From Vibrio sp. RE86 (GTDB lineage: Bacteria; Pseudomonadota; Gammaproteobacteria; Enterobacterales; Vibrionaceae), in NCBI RefSeq assembly GCF_013114545.1, contig NZ_VTXI01000018.1, forward strand, positions 25,297-89,296: DNA of 64,000 nucleotides. Direction: 5' to 3'. A program made the position numbers and the translations under genes. Below the pieces are notes generated by a model. That model was not told the DNA's origin. It worked only from the letters and a program-made list of their open reading frames with translations, and did no database searches. Positions 1-8,474 of this stretch are shown piece by piece. Position 1 is the first letter of the stretch; the number at the start of each line of letters is the position of its first letter.

Positions 1-661
1 CTAATGGTGTCGGCGCCAACTGGCTGATGGTAATCACCTTGGCTTTTCGGCCTTTAGCAATCTGCGCGACACGTAAAATTTCTCGGCTTCGACCTGAGTA
101 TGAGAGAGCTATCAACACATCATTTTCATTCAAAGCAGAAGCGTTAGCGACTTGAATATGAGCGTCATGTTCGCAATGAACAGCATGGCCAATTTTCATC
201 AATTTATAGCTGAGATCTTTCGCCACCAGCGATGACGCACCCACACCGGCAATTTGTATTTTACCCGCATGGTGAAGCATTGATGTCGCAGATTTAATAT
301 TCGTTCCATCATTAAGAACCAGTGTGCGCTCCAAAGAGCTTTGCTTACTTGCGAGTAGCTTATCCATCACGACGGACATACCGTCACTACGCGAAATTGA
401 ACCATGTATCGCTTTTCGTGAACTCGGTTGATACGCAAGCTCATTTTCGTATAGCTTCAACTTCAGCTCAGAAAACCCCTTAAAACCCACCTTTTGACTG
501 AACTTCACGATCGTTGACTGACTTACACCGATCTCTTTCGCAAGTTCCGGTGAAGAGAGTTGCTTGACTTGTTCAGGGTGCTCTAACAGAAATTGGCCAA
601 TCAACTTATCCGATGGCGACAACTGTGGCAGCAATGCTTGTATTCGGGCTAAACCTTTCAT
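1..661 (-). CDS. RpiR/MurR-family transcriptional regulator (partial, C-terminus outside window)
   Basis: The reading frame starts at the ATG at 661 and stays open to the window edge, so about 220 N-terminal residues are visible. Residues 1-75 form an RpiR-type helix-turn-helix (motif ELAKEIGVSQSTIVKFSQKV). A SIS sugar-phosphate-binding domain begins around residue 120 (IQIAGVGASS) and includes the typical ALSYSGRSREIL segment. The gene is divergent from a symporter-kinase-anmK-murQ operon, which suggests control of MurNAc or anhydro-MurNAc catabolism with a sugar phosphate such as MurNAc-6-P as effector. E. coli MurR has this architecture and role. The family call is secure; the ligand is inferred from the neighbours. 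Confidence 0.88.
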   Translation of the reverse strand, partial: MKGLARIQALLPQLSPSDKLIGQFLLEHPEQVKQLSSPELAKEIGVSQSTIVKFSQKVGFKGFSELKLKLYENELAYQPSSRKAIHGSISRSDGMSVVMDKLLASKQSSLERTLVLNDGTNIKSATSMLHHAGKIQIAGVGASSLVAKDLSYKLMKIGHAVHCEHDAHIQVANASALNENDVLIALSYSGRSREILRVAQIAKGRKAKVITISQLAPTPL

Positions 662-713
662 GATTTCAGGCTCCTTTTCACCTTCGCTAGTCTACTGACG
701 CTGCCTATTGACT

Positions 714-835
714 GGAATAGCTATTCCAACAAATTTACTCATTTGGAATAGAATCCGCCATCTATTGGGATCTTGATCAAAGAACAAATGCGGTCATTAT
801 TCCATCAAGGAATAGACTTATGAATTATTTATTCC
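714..835. promoter_or_regulatory. Cluster of GGAATA/TATTCC palindromes, candidate RpiR operators
   Basis: The divergent intergenic region holds a perfect 14-bp palindrome GGAATAGCTATTCC (714-727), a related GGAATAGAATCC (745-756), an inverted pair TATTCC-5 nt-GGAATA (798-814) and a further ATTCC near 830. The same half-site therefore occurs in several phased copies between the regulator gene at 661 and the symporter start at 898. These are likely operators for the divergently encoded RpiR regulator; binding is inferred. Confidence 0.6.
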
Positions 836-897
836 CTACAGCACACTGTACAAAACTAGAACAATATACCCTACACAATTCATGCTATGGAGCTGCT

Positions 898-2493
898 ATG
901 AATTCTCTATTTACTTCACTAGATTGGGCAGTATTTGCGCTGTACTTCGCATTAATTGCTTACACTGGTTGGCACTTCAGCCGTGTCAAAATCACTTCAA
1001 CCAACGACTATTTCCTTGGTGGAAACAGCATGCCAATGTGGGTCGTTGCGGTTTCGGTTCTTGCAACCTCACAATCCGCTGCTACGTTTCTTGGCGGTCC
1101 TGAATCCAGTTATCGAGGAAACCTAACTTACCTCGCAACCAACATTGGTGGCATCATGGGCGCTCTGTTTGTTGCTTGGGTTCTCATTCCTCGCTTCTAT
1201 CAGAACAAAGTCTCAACCGTCTATGAACTACTCAAAATTCGCTTCGGTGAAAAGACCAAGCAACGTGCGGGGTTGATGTACCTTGTTGGTCGAGTATTTG
1301 CCTCTGGTTCACGCCTTTACATGGCAGCGATTGCCGTCTCTATGATCCTATTTACCAATATCGATCCTTCTAGCGTAGTCGCGTCGGTTGTTATATTGGT
1401 TGTCGTTGGTCTAGCCTACACGTATATGGGCGGAATTCGCTCTGTTATCTGGAGTGACCTAATCCAACTGGTGGTATATGTTGGCGCGGCTCTGGCTGTC
1501 ATCGTTTACCTACTAGGTCAAATCCCTGCCGACATGGGACAAATCGTTCATGCGCTGCAAAACCCAGGTGATGAACAAGCTTCAAAACTGACGCTACTCG
1601 ATTTTAGCTTGGACTTCTCACCAGCAGGCACGTTCAGTTTCTGGGCTTGTATCACTGGCTTTGTTCTACTAAATATTGGTGCTTTCGGTCTAGACCAAGA
1701 TATGACGCAACGTGTGCTGACGTGTAAGAATGCGAAGCAAGGTTCACAAGCAATGATCAACTCCATTGTGTTCTCTATTCCCGTTGTGCTGGTCTTCATG
1801 ACGATTGGCCTACTGCTGTATGTATTCTACCAACGTCCTGAACTGATGGGCGTAGAAAGCAAAGATGTGGTGCAAAACTTTAATGGCGAAAATGTCACTA
1901 TCTTCATGTATTACGTATTGAATGAAATGCCTGCGGGCTTACGTGGATTAGTTACCGTCGGAGTCGTCGCCGCTGCACTATCGACTCTAAACTCTGGCCT
2001 TAACTCAATGTCTTCGGTCGCGATTCAAGATCTATACAAGCCATGGAAAGAAGCGAAAGATGGTGAACAAGATGACTTCCACTATGTAAAAGCCGGTCGC
2101 TTTGGTATGGCGGTAGCGGCAATTGCTTTGGGTAGCATGGGTATCTTGTGTTACTACTGGCAGCAATACACTGATATGCCGCTGCTCTCTTTTGCACTGA
2201 GCGTTATGGTCTTTGCTTACACAGGTCTTCTAGGTGTTTATTTCACGGCTATCTTTACCAACCGTGGCAGTGAAGCGTCCGTGGCAAGTGCGCTAGTCGC
2301 AGGTTTCCTAACAACGCTTCTACTGCAAGCATACATTTGGGATACAGTCATGGGGGCAATCAATCCTGAGTGGGTTGGTGTACGCCTGGCATTCCCTTAC
2401 CAGCTATGTATTGGTACGCTTGTTTCACTCTGTGTATGTTTATGCGGTAAGACTCAGTCACAAGAACAGAATACATTACAGACTGCACAATAA
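898..2493 (+). CDS. Sodium:solute symporter (SSS family), putative amino-sugar importer
   Basis: This is a 531-residue polytopic membrane protein of the SSS family (TC 2.A.21). The start was set at the ATG at 898 (MNSLFTSLDWAVF) because a GGAG Shine-Dalgarno lies 5 nt upstream; the frame opens further upstream at 820 but with no convincing ribosome site. About 13 hydrophobic segments are visible, together with family-typical stretches such as TNDYFLGGNSMPMW and GGIRSVIWSDLIQ. It is the first gene of an operon with a BadF-type kinase, anmK and murQ, the kinase ATG overlapping its stop codon by one base. Context points to uptake of unphosphorylated MurNAc, anhydro-MurNAc or a related sugar. Sialic acid or galactose transport cannot be excluded from sequence alone. 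Confidence 0.85.
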   Translation: MNSLFTSLDWAVFALYFALIAYTGWHFSRVKITSTNDYFLGGNSMPMWVVAVSVLATSQSAATFLGGPESSYRGNLTYLATNIGGIMGALFVAWVLIPRFYQNKVSTVYELLKIRFGEKTKQRAGLMYLVGRVFASGSRLYMAAIAVSMILFTNIDPSSVVASVVILVVVGLAYTYMGGIRSVIWSDLIQLVVYVGAALAVIVYLLGQIPADMGQIVHALQNPGDEQASKLTLLDFSLDFSPAGTFSFWACITGFVLLNIGAFGLDQDMTQRVLTCKNAKQGSQAMINSIVFSIPVVLVFMTIGLLLYVFYQRPELMGVESKDVVQNFNGENVTIFMYYVLNEMPAGLRGLVTVGVVAAALSTLNSGLNSMSSVAIQDLYKPWKEAKDGEQDDFHYVKAGRFGMAVAAIALGSMGILCYYWQQYTDMPLLSFALSVMVFAYTGLLGVYFTAIFTNRGSEASVASALVAGFLTTLLLQAYIWDTVMGAINPEWVGVRLAFPYQLCIGTLVSLCVCLCGKTQSQEQNTLQTAQ

Positions 2494-3371
2494 TGATTAC
2501 GCACCTTCTTGCTGTCGACGGGGGCGGGACAAAAACCGCCCTACGTCTTACAACTCTGGAACCCCTAAAGACGGACCCGCTTTTCACCTTAACATCCGGT
2601 CCGTCGTCCCTTACTCAACAAGGCAGTGTTGCCATAGCCACCATCAACCACGCTATTGAGCACTGTCTTAACCAATGCCAACTGGAGGCTGACAATGTCT
2701 TTATCGTCATTGGTGTTGCGGGGGCGGGTAACCAAGAACTCAAACAACAATTACAAAATTCACTCGTGCAATATCCTCATTTCCTCGTCACCACGGATGC
2801 TCATACTTCTCTATTGGGGGCAAAGCATGGTGAGGCCGTCAATACAGTAGCGATTGGTACTGGCGCCGTTGCGACAACGCTTGAATCCAATGGTGAAGTC
2901 TCGCTATTCGGGGGATGGGGATTTCCTATTGGGGATGAAGCTGGCGGCGCTTGGCTTGGGCAGCAAGCGGTCCGTGCGCTCATCGATGCCATTGAAACCC
3001 AGAAACATTCCCCACTGACCAACTATTTAACTGAGCATTTTGGCCAAGATCGAAAGTCACTGCTTCAATGGTTAAAACAAGCCAAAGCTTCAGATTTTGC
3101 TCAATTCGCGCCAGTCGTGATTGAGTGTGCAGAGCAAGACTGCAGTGTTAGCCAATCTATTTTGGCTCAAGCGCATCATCACATTGATAATCTCATTACA
3201 AAATGCTGCAAAAATAATGAGTTAGACATCGCTTTTCTAGGAAGTTTGGGCGCATACTATCAAAAGCATCTTAAAACTCATTGGCAGCATAGAGTGATTC
3301 AACCCAAAGGGACTGCCCTCGATGGAGCAATCTTACTGGCCAAGCAACAGGTGGAACTCATCAATGAATAA
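2493..3371 (+). CDS. BadF/BadG/BcrA/BcrD-type ATPase, putative amino-sugar (MurNAc/GlcNAc) kinase
   Basis: A 292-residue protein of the ASKHA sugar-kinase fold. Residues 8-17 carry the phosphate-1 loop (DGGGTKTALR), a second phosphate loop is seen in AIGTGAVATT, and GGWGFPIGDEAGGAW is typical of this branch of GlcNAc kinases. MurK of Clostridium acetobutylicum, a MurNAc/GlcNAc kinase, belongs to this family. The start overlaps the symporter stop in a TAATG junction, so translation is probably coupled. The product MurNAc-6-P would be the substrate of MurQ encoded two genes downstream. Substrate choice between MurNAc and GlcNAc is unproven. Confidence 0.82.
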   Translation: MITHLLAVDGGGTKTALRLTTLEPLKTDPLFTLTSGPSSLTQQGSVAIATINHAIEHCLNQCQLEADNVFIVIGVAGAGNQELKQQLQNSLVQYPHFLVTTDAHTSLLGAKHGEAVNTVAIGTGAVATTLESNGEVSLFGGWGFPIGDEAGGAWLGQQAVRALIDAIETQKHSPLTNYLTEHFGQDRKSLLQWLKQAKASDFAQFAPVVIECAEQDCSVSQSILAQAHHHIDNLITKCCKNNELDIAFLGSLGAYYQKHLKTHWQHRVIQPKGTALDGAILLAKQQVELINE

Positions 3372-4476
3372 AGAACTGTATATTGGAGTCATGTCAGGGA
3401 CGAGTTTAGACGGCATTGATACCGCACTCGTCGAGTTTCGCGATGATCAACCACACCTTCTCGAATTCAATGATTATCCGATTCCAAGTCAGCTCAAGCA
3501 ACGTATCCTCAATATCTGCCTTGGGCAACCCGCGAGCGTAGTTGAAGTAGGTGAAATTGATCACCAACTTGGCCTTGTTTACTCAGAGGCTGTCCAAGCT
3601 TTGCTGGCTAAATCCGGTTATCGGGCTGATCAAATCACCGCAATTGGCAATCATGGCCAAACCGTGTTCCACCAGCCCTCTTCTGCCAGCCCGTTTACCA
3701 TGCAGCTTGGAGACGCCAATATCATTGCCGCGCGCTCCGGAATCGATACGGTCGCAGACTTTAGACGTAAAGATATGGCATTAGGTGGACAAGGGGCACC
3801 CTTGGTCCCTGCGTTCCATCAATCAATCTTTAATTCTGAAGAGTCTAGTGTCGTTGTACTAAATATTGGTGGTATCGCTAACATTTCAGTGCTGCACCCA
3901 GATAAAGCCGTCATTGGCTATGATACTGGGCCAGGCAACATGTTAATGGATACATGGTGTATGAAGTACATCAGCACTCCATTTGACCGAGATGCCGACT
4001 TTGCTAAACAAGGTCGTGTAAACAAGGCTTTGCTCAATGAATTGCTCAATGAACCTTACCTAAGTAAATCTGCCCCTAAAAGCACAGGAAGAGAGTTGTT
4101 TAATTTACCTTGGCTCGAAACCATTTTAGCTAACCACACATTATCGCCTGAAGATGTACAGCGCACCTTATGTGAATACACCGCGATGACCATCGCGAAC
4201 GAGGTCGAGAAATATCGTTGTGGTGATAATCCAGAACTATTGACCTGTGGTGGCGGTGCTCAAAACCCACTATTGATGGAACGCCTTACAACTCTATTAC
4301 CCAATTGGCACGTTACGACGACCAATGAAAAAGGCGTCGACAGTGATAATATGGAAGCGATGGCCTTTGCTTGGCTTGCCTATCGCCGCATTCACAATCT
4401 GCCAAGCAATCTGCCAGAAGTCACCGGAGCAAGCAAAGCCGCTTCTCTTGGTGTGATGTACTTTGCTGATAAATAA
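3364..4476 (+). CDS. anmK: Anhydro-N-acetylmuramic acid kinase
   Basis: AnmK hydrolyses the 1,6-anhydro bond of anhMurNAc and phosphorylates it to MurNAc-6-P in cytoplasmic murein recycling. The ATG at 3364 (MNKELYIGVMSGTSLDG) gives 370 residues, close to the 369 of E. coli AnmK. The start lies inside the last codons of the kinase gene, so the two overlap by 8 nt. The ATP-binding MSGTSLDGIDTAL motif is N-terminal, and GYDTGPGNMLMD contains the catalytic aspartate that corresponds to Asp182 in E. coli. Third gene of the recycling operon, followed after 8 nt by murQ. Very secure. Confidence 0.97.
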   Translation: MNKELYIGVMSGTSLDGIDTALVEFRDDQPHLLEFNDYPIPSQLKQRILNICLGQPASVVEVGEIDHQLGLVYSEAVQALLAKSGYRADQITAIGNHGQTVFHQPSSASPFTMQLGDANIIAARSGIDTVADFRRKDMALGGQGAPLVPAFHQSIFNSEESSVVVLNIGGIANISVLHPDKAVIGYDTGPGNMLMDTWCMKYISTPFDRDADFAKQGRVNKALLNELLNEPYLSKSAPKSTGRELFNLPWLETILANHTLSPEDVQRTLCEYTAMTIANEVEKYRCGDNPELLTCGGGAQNPLLMERLTTLLPNWHVTTTNEKGVDSDNMEAMAFAWLAYRRIHNLPSNLPEVTGASKAASLGVMYFADK

Positions 4477-4484
4477 GGACCATT

Positions 4485-5405
4485 ATGACTAATGACGCAC
4501 TCATTGCTGCACTTTCTCATCTTGTTTCAGAGGGCCGCAACCCTGAGACCATGGATATTGATCTATTGCCTTCTCTTGAGATCGTTCAGCGCATTAACCA
4601 ACAAGATCAGCAGGTACCTTTAGCGGTTGAAAAAGTGCTTCCCGAGATCGCGAAAGCCGTTGATAAGATCACGGAAGCATTTAAGTCAGGCGGACGATTG
4701 ATCTACATGGGCGCAGGAACAAGCGGACGCCTAGGCGTATTAGATGCCTCTGAGTGTCCACCTACATTTGGTGTTTCAGATCAGATGGTTATCGGCCTAA
4801 TTGCAGGCGGTCCTGAGGCAATTTTAAAAGCCAAAGAAGGCGCGGAAGATTCACCAGAACTTGGGGAAGCTGATCTAAAGTCGATTGAGTTTACGGATAA
4901 TGATGTCGTTGTTGGCATTGCCGCCAGTGGCCGAACACCTTATGTAATTGGTGCACTTGAATACGCCAACGAACTCGGTGCAACAACCGTGTCCCTATCC
5001 TGTAACCCAGACTCGCCGATTGCCGCTATCGCTGATATTGCAATTAGCCCTGTTGTTGGCCCGGAAGCACTGACAGGCTCAACACGACTCAAGTCAGGTA
5101 CCGCGCAGAAGCTGGTTCTCAATATGCTCACAACGGCGAGCATGATTCGTCTAGGCAAAAGCTACCAGAACCTAATGGTGGATGTTAAAGCCACCAATAA
5201 AAAGCTCGTCGCTCGTGCTGCTCGCATCGTGATGCAAGCAACGGAATGTGATAAAGACCTAGCGACAACGACGCTTGAACAAACGGACTATGATGTAAAA
5301 TTGGCTATTCTAATGATTCTCACTGATTTAGACGTCAATACTGCGAGAGAGCAACTAGGCCATCAAAAAGGCTTTTTGCGCCGAGCAGTGGAATCTAACC
5401 AATAG
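4485..5405 (+). CDS. murQ: N-acetylmuramic acid 6-phosphate etherase
   Basis: MurQ cleaves the lactyl ether of MurNAc-6-P to give GlcNAc-6-P and D-lactate. The 306-residue protein has a SIS domain with the signature GAGTSGRLGVLDASECPP near residue 75 and the conserved acidic segment AEDSPELGEADL. An AAGGA Shine-Dalgarno precedes the ATG. It is the last gene of the operon and is followed within 20 nt by a strong terminator. No murP PTS permease is linked, unlike in E. coli, so substrate probably arrives through the SSS symporter and the two kinases. Confidence 0.97.
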   Translation: MTNDALIAALSHLVSEGRNPETMDIDLLPSLEIVQRINQQDQQVPLAVEKVLPEIAKAVDKITEAFKSGGRLIYMGAGTSGRLGVLDASECPPTFGVSDQMVIGLIAGGPEAILKAKEGAEDSPELGEADLKSIEFTDNDVVVGIAASGRTPYVIGALEYANELGATTVSLSCNPDSPIAAIADIAISPVVGPEALTGSTRLKSGTAQKLVLNMLTTASMIRLGKSYQNLMVDVKATNKKLVARAARIVMQATECDKDLATTTLEQTDYDVKLAILMILTDLDVNTAREQLGHQKGFLRRAVESNQ

Positions 5406-5423
5406 CGAATAACGAATACAATA

Positions 5424-5445
5424 AAAGGGGCTAAACAGCCCCTTT
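5424..5445. terminator. Rho-independent terminator, bidirectional
   Basis: A GGGGCT/AGCCCC stem with an AAAC loop is flanked by A and T runs, between the convergent murQ and histidine kinase genes. It can serve both strands. Confidence 0.85.
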
Positions 5446-5452
5446 ATTACGA

Positions 5453-7825
5453 TTATGATATTTCTCTGTGGTCAAACAACGTTTGCAAATGATCTAAAGT
5501 CGCTATGTTGGCTTTCTTAAATCGAGCAACAGTCTCTGGTTGCAATCGTTCTTGCTTCACTTCATTTTGTATTCTCTCCGCCATTCGAACCATTGGCCAA
5601 ATCGCTAAGCTACGCCAAGTCCCTTTTAACGTATGAGCATGAAGCAATATACGATCAGTGTCCTCACGTTGGAGAGCCTTTTCTAATGCTTCAAGTTGGT
5701 TGCTTGAGTCATTAATAATTGTAGAGGCAAATGTTGGAAACAGCTCCTTCGAGATAGATAAGCTCCTCGCAATATCCGCAACATTAATATCTTCAAGAAA
5801 ATCAAAGCTAAACTCTGATTCTGTTTTTAGCATGATATTCTTTGGTGGTAGCCGCTTAACATGAGCCACCCGTTCATTGCTTCTTTGTCGCTTATCTGAC
5901 TCGACAAAAATACGCGATGAATACGTCGCAATCGTTTCATGGAACTCTCTTTGATCTAGAGGTTTAGCCACAACACTATCGACACCCGCCGATATCATTT
6001 TTGCTTTCGTCTCAGCGAAAACATCGGCCGTGCAGCCTAAGATAACGGTTTTTTCATTTAGGCTAATTTGTCGAATTAACCTTGTCGCCTCCAACCCACT
6101 CATTTCTGGCATATGATGGTCCATCAAGATCAAGTTGTAGGCATTGCGTCTGGCAAGATCGACCGCGTACTTTCCTCTCGTCGCAACAGTCACCTTGAAG
6201 CCCATCTGCTCAAGCACATTCTCTAGTACCAGAATATTAACTTGGTTATCTTCAACAAGTAAGACTTCTAGGCCACTGTAATCCATCGTTTTAACTGAGG
6301 TTATCTCACTCGCTTTAGGCTCGATAGATTCAAGCTCTAAGGTCAATGTAAAACGGCTACCCGCCCCCGGCACACTCGATACCGCAACATCACCGCTCAT
6401 CATTTTAGCCAGTCGTCTAACAATCGCTAAACCTAAGCCTGTACCACCATAATTCCTCGTCGTACTTCCGTCTGCTTGTTCAAAAGGCTCAAAAATGCGC
6501 TGCTGTGTTTCAATGTCAATGCCAACACCCGTATCGCGTACTTCCACATGCAGCTCAGTCCTACCTTCTTTCACCCATTCCTGGAAGTTCACTTCCACAC
6601 AACCATGAGGTGTAAACTTAATGGCATTGTTGACTAAGTTATAAAGCATTTGACGCAAGTGACGCTTATCACTCTTATACCAGCGCTGCTCATCAACGTC
6701 TGAGTTAATATAGAACTGCAAACCTTTCTGTTCAGCCAGCGGATAATAAAGACTCTGCAATGTGCCAATAATGCTACTGAATGCAAACTCGGACATATCA
6801 AGATCCAATTTGCCTTCTTCAATTTTCGAGTAATCAAGCACCTCATCTAGCAGCGCCATCATATGCTCACCCGACTCCATCAAGTGAATCAAATGACCAC
6901 GCTGTTCGGTAGTTAACTCACTCTTAGCAAGCAACTGAGCAAGCCCGAGCACACCATTCATTGGCGTACGAATTTCATGACTGACAGTGGCAAGGAAAGC
7001 CGATTTCGAGCGGTTTGACTGCTCTGCCTTTTCCTTCTCTTGCTCTAATAAGCCAATCACTTCTTGATAGTTTTTGGCGATATCACCAAACTCATCCCAG
7101 TCGATGGTTTCATCTGTCAGATGAGGCGAGTGTTTGAGCTTTTGGCTATAGTCAGCAAAAACGTTGATGCGCCCAACAATACTGCGATATACCCAAAGTA
7201 ACCCTACAACACACACTAGGAAAATAAGTACACCTGCGGCTAGAACCGTATTGATGGATCTTTCTAGATAAAGATCACTGTCCAAACGATGCTTCGAACG
7301 CAACATTTCTAGTTCTTGCTGTAGTAGCTGAAAACCTCTTAGTGCAAGCGTATCATCCACTTTAACCAAGCGGTCGTTAGAGGAAATATTCGCCAAATCA
7401 AAGTGTTTCAAATCTTCAAGTTCTAGATGTTCTTGGTACTGTTTTAACGTACCACTGATCGCGAGCAACGCCTTTTTTTCGTCAGAAGAGAGCGTGAACC
7501 TATGATAGTTTTCGATAAGATTTGCGGCATGAGTAAAACCGTCAAGAGCCAATTGCGCATCTTGTTTTTTACCGCGTAAAACGTAATTTTTGAAATGATG
7601 AATTGCACCACCATACCCCATATGTTCTTGCAACATCGTTAAGGTATCGTGGCGGCTGGCAACATCAGCACGAGTGCTTTGCAGAGATTGCTCGAGTCGC
7701 CCAAGGGTAAATGAATTGACGATTACAGCACTGGCCGTCAATGTTACGATAAGCAGAGAGACAAGTGCTAGTCGACCTCGAATAGACAGCTTGCCTGCAT
7801 GATAAAAATACGGCTTAAGAGGCAT
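5453..7825 (-). CDS. Hybrid sensor histidine kinase (HK-REC-HPt)
   Basis: A 790-residue tripartite membrane kinase. Transmembrane helices lie at about 17-37 and 191-213 and enclose a roughly 150-residue helical periplasmic sensor with the motif GYGGAIHHFKNYVLRG (70-85). The cytoplasmic part has a HisKA domain with H283 (TVSHEIRTPMNG), an HATPase domain with N399/N400, DTGVGID (431-437) and GGTGLGLAI (460-468), a receiver domain with phospho-acceptor D569 (LMDHHMPEM), and a C-terminal HPt with H731 (LHAHTLKGTW). All phosphorelay residues are intact, so it should feed an external response regulator. No regulator gene is adjacent. AGGAGAAAAGG precedes the ATG. The signal is unknown. Confidence 0.93.
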   Translation of the reverse strand: MPLKPYFYHAGKLSIRGRLALVSLLIVTLTASAVIVNSFTLGRLEQSLQSTRADVASRHDTLTMLQEHMGYGGAIHHFKNYVLRGKKQDAQLALDGFTHAANLIENYHRFTLSSDEKKALLAISGTLKQYQEHLELEDLKHFDLANISSNDRLVKVDDTLALRGFQLLQQELEMLRSKHRLDSDLYLERSINTVLAAGVLIFLVCVVGLLWVYRSIVGRINVFADYSQKLKHSPHLTDETIDWDEFGDIAKNYQEVIGLLEQEKEKAEQSNRSKSAFLATVSHEIRTPMNGVLGLAQLLAKSELTTEQRGHLIHLMESGEHMMALLDEVLDYSKIEEGKLDLDMSEFAFSSIIGTLQSLYYPLAEQKGLQFYINSDVDEQRWYKSDKRHLRQMLYNLVNNAIKFTPHGCVEVNFQEWVKEGRTELHVEVRDTGVGIDIETQQRIFEPFEQADGSTTRNYGGTGLGLAIVRRLAKMMSGDVAVSSVPGAGSRFTLTLELESIEPKASEITSVKTMDYSGLEVLLVEDNQVNILVLENVLEQMGFKVTVATRGKYAVDLARRNAYNLILMDHHMPEMSGLEATRLIRQISLNEKTVILGCTADVFAETKAKMISAGVDSVVAKPLDQREFHETIATYSSRIFVESDKRQRSNERVAHVKRLPPKNIMLKTESEFSFDFLEDINVADIARSLSISKELFPTFASTIINDSSNQLEALEKALQREDTDRILLHAHTLKGTWRSLAIWPMVRMAERIQNEVKQERLQPETVARFKKANIATLDHLQTLFDHREIS

Positions 7826-7922
7826 CCTTTTCTCCTAGCTAGATATGCTCCAGCCAAGATAAGGTACATCACCCCGTTAATCAATAGAAAGACGAAATAT
7901 TCTCTATATTGGTGTGAACGCG

Positions 7923-8270
7923 TTATTTGTTGTTTGAAAAACTATCCCAACCTCGCTTCCATTCCATACGAAATTTCTGCGCGTTTTCTGTCCCTTCACA
8001 AACCCCTTCGTAATATTGACCAGACAGACCGATCTGATAAGCAAAGTTAGGATTACAGTACTCTCCAACCCCTTCCAGATAACCCTGATCATAATCTGAT
8101 TGTTTTACACTGCCCAAGCTTGCCAAGTCTTTTAATGATCGCTGAGTATGACCACTCACGCCATCTTGATAACCAATTTGATACCAATCTCCTTCCTGAG
8201 CTAACTGCTGCGGGCTACTCGCACATGCAGCCAATAGAGCTACTGTGGCAACGACAACGATGCTTCTCAT
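7923..8270 (-). CDS. DUF2799-type lipoprotein
   Basis: A 115-residue small lipoprotein. Residues 1-16 form a lipoprotein signal peptide ending in the lipobox LLAAC with Cys16. The mature part shows repeated aromatic/Gly motifs (WYQIGYQDGVSG, YDQGYLEGVGEYC, AYQIGLSGQYYEGVC) typical of DUF2799 proteins. It lies 97 nt upstream of the histidine kinase on the same strand and is divergent from the cstA-like gene. The function of the family is unknown to me. An outer-membrane location is likely because the residue after Cys is Ala rather than Asp. Confidence 0.8.
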   Translation of the reverse strand: MRSIVVVATVALLAACASSPQQLAQEGDWYQIGYQDGVSGHTQRSLKDLASLGSVKQSDYDQGYLEGVGEYCNPNFAYQIGLSGQYYEGVCEGTENAQKFRMEWKRGWDSFSNNK

Positions 8271-8305
8271 TGTTTTTCCTTGTTTTATCTGTACTTCATA
8301 ATCAA

Positions 8306-8393
8306 ACCACTAAATTCTCATAATTGCCACTTAGGATTGATAAAAACCATTTAGTTTCTCAGCAAACCACTCATTTCGTTATACGACCACTCA
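8306..8393 (+). promoter_or_regulatory. Five phased direct repeats (20-bp period), candidate LytTR-type regulator sites
   Basis: 8-mers start at 8306 (ACCACTAA), 8326 (GCCACTTA), 8346 (ACCATTTA), 8366 (ACCACTCA) and 8386 (ACCACTCA), each exactly 20 bp apart, about 80-170 bp upstream of the cstA-like start. They resemble the ACC(G/A)CT(C/T)A direct repeats reported for BtsR (YehT) upstream of the E. coli pyruvate transporter gene btsT/yjiY. Recognition by a BtsR-like protein is inferred. Confidence 0.7.
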
Positions 8394-8474
8394 CTGACTA
8401 AGCGAATGATTGTTTTCAATAGGTTCAATACTATCCACAGTGAGCTTATAAAATTTCACTAAGGAACAAGTGCT

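Noticed and set aside
820..897. Upstream start for the SSS symporter at 820
   Set aside because: Adds 26 residues unlike the family, while the ATG at 898 has a well-spaced GGAG and a typical N-terminus.
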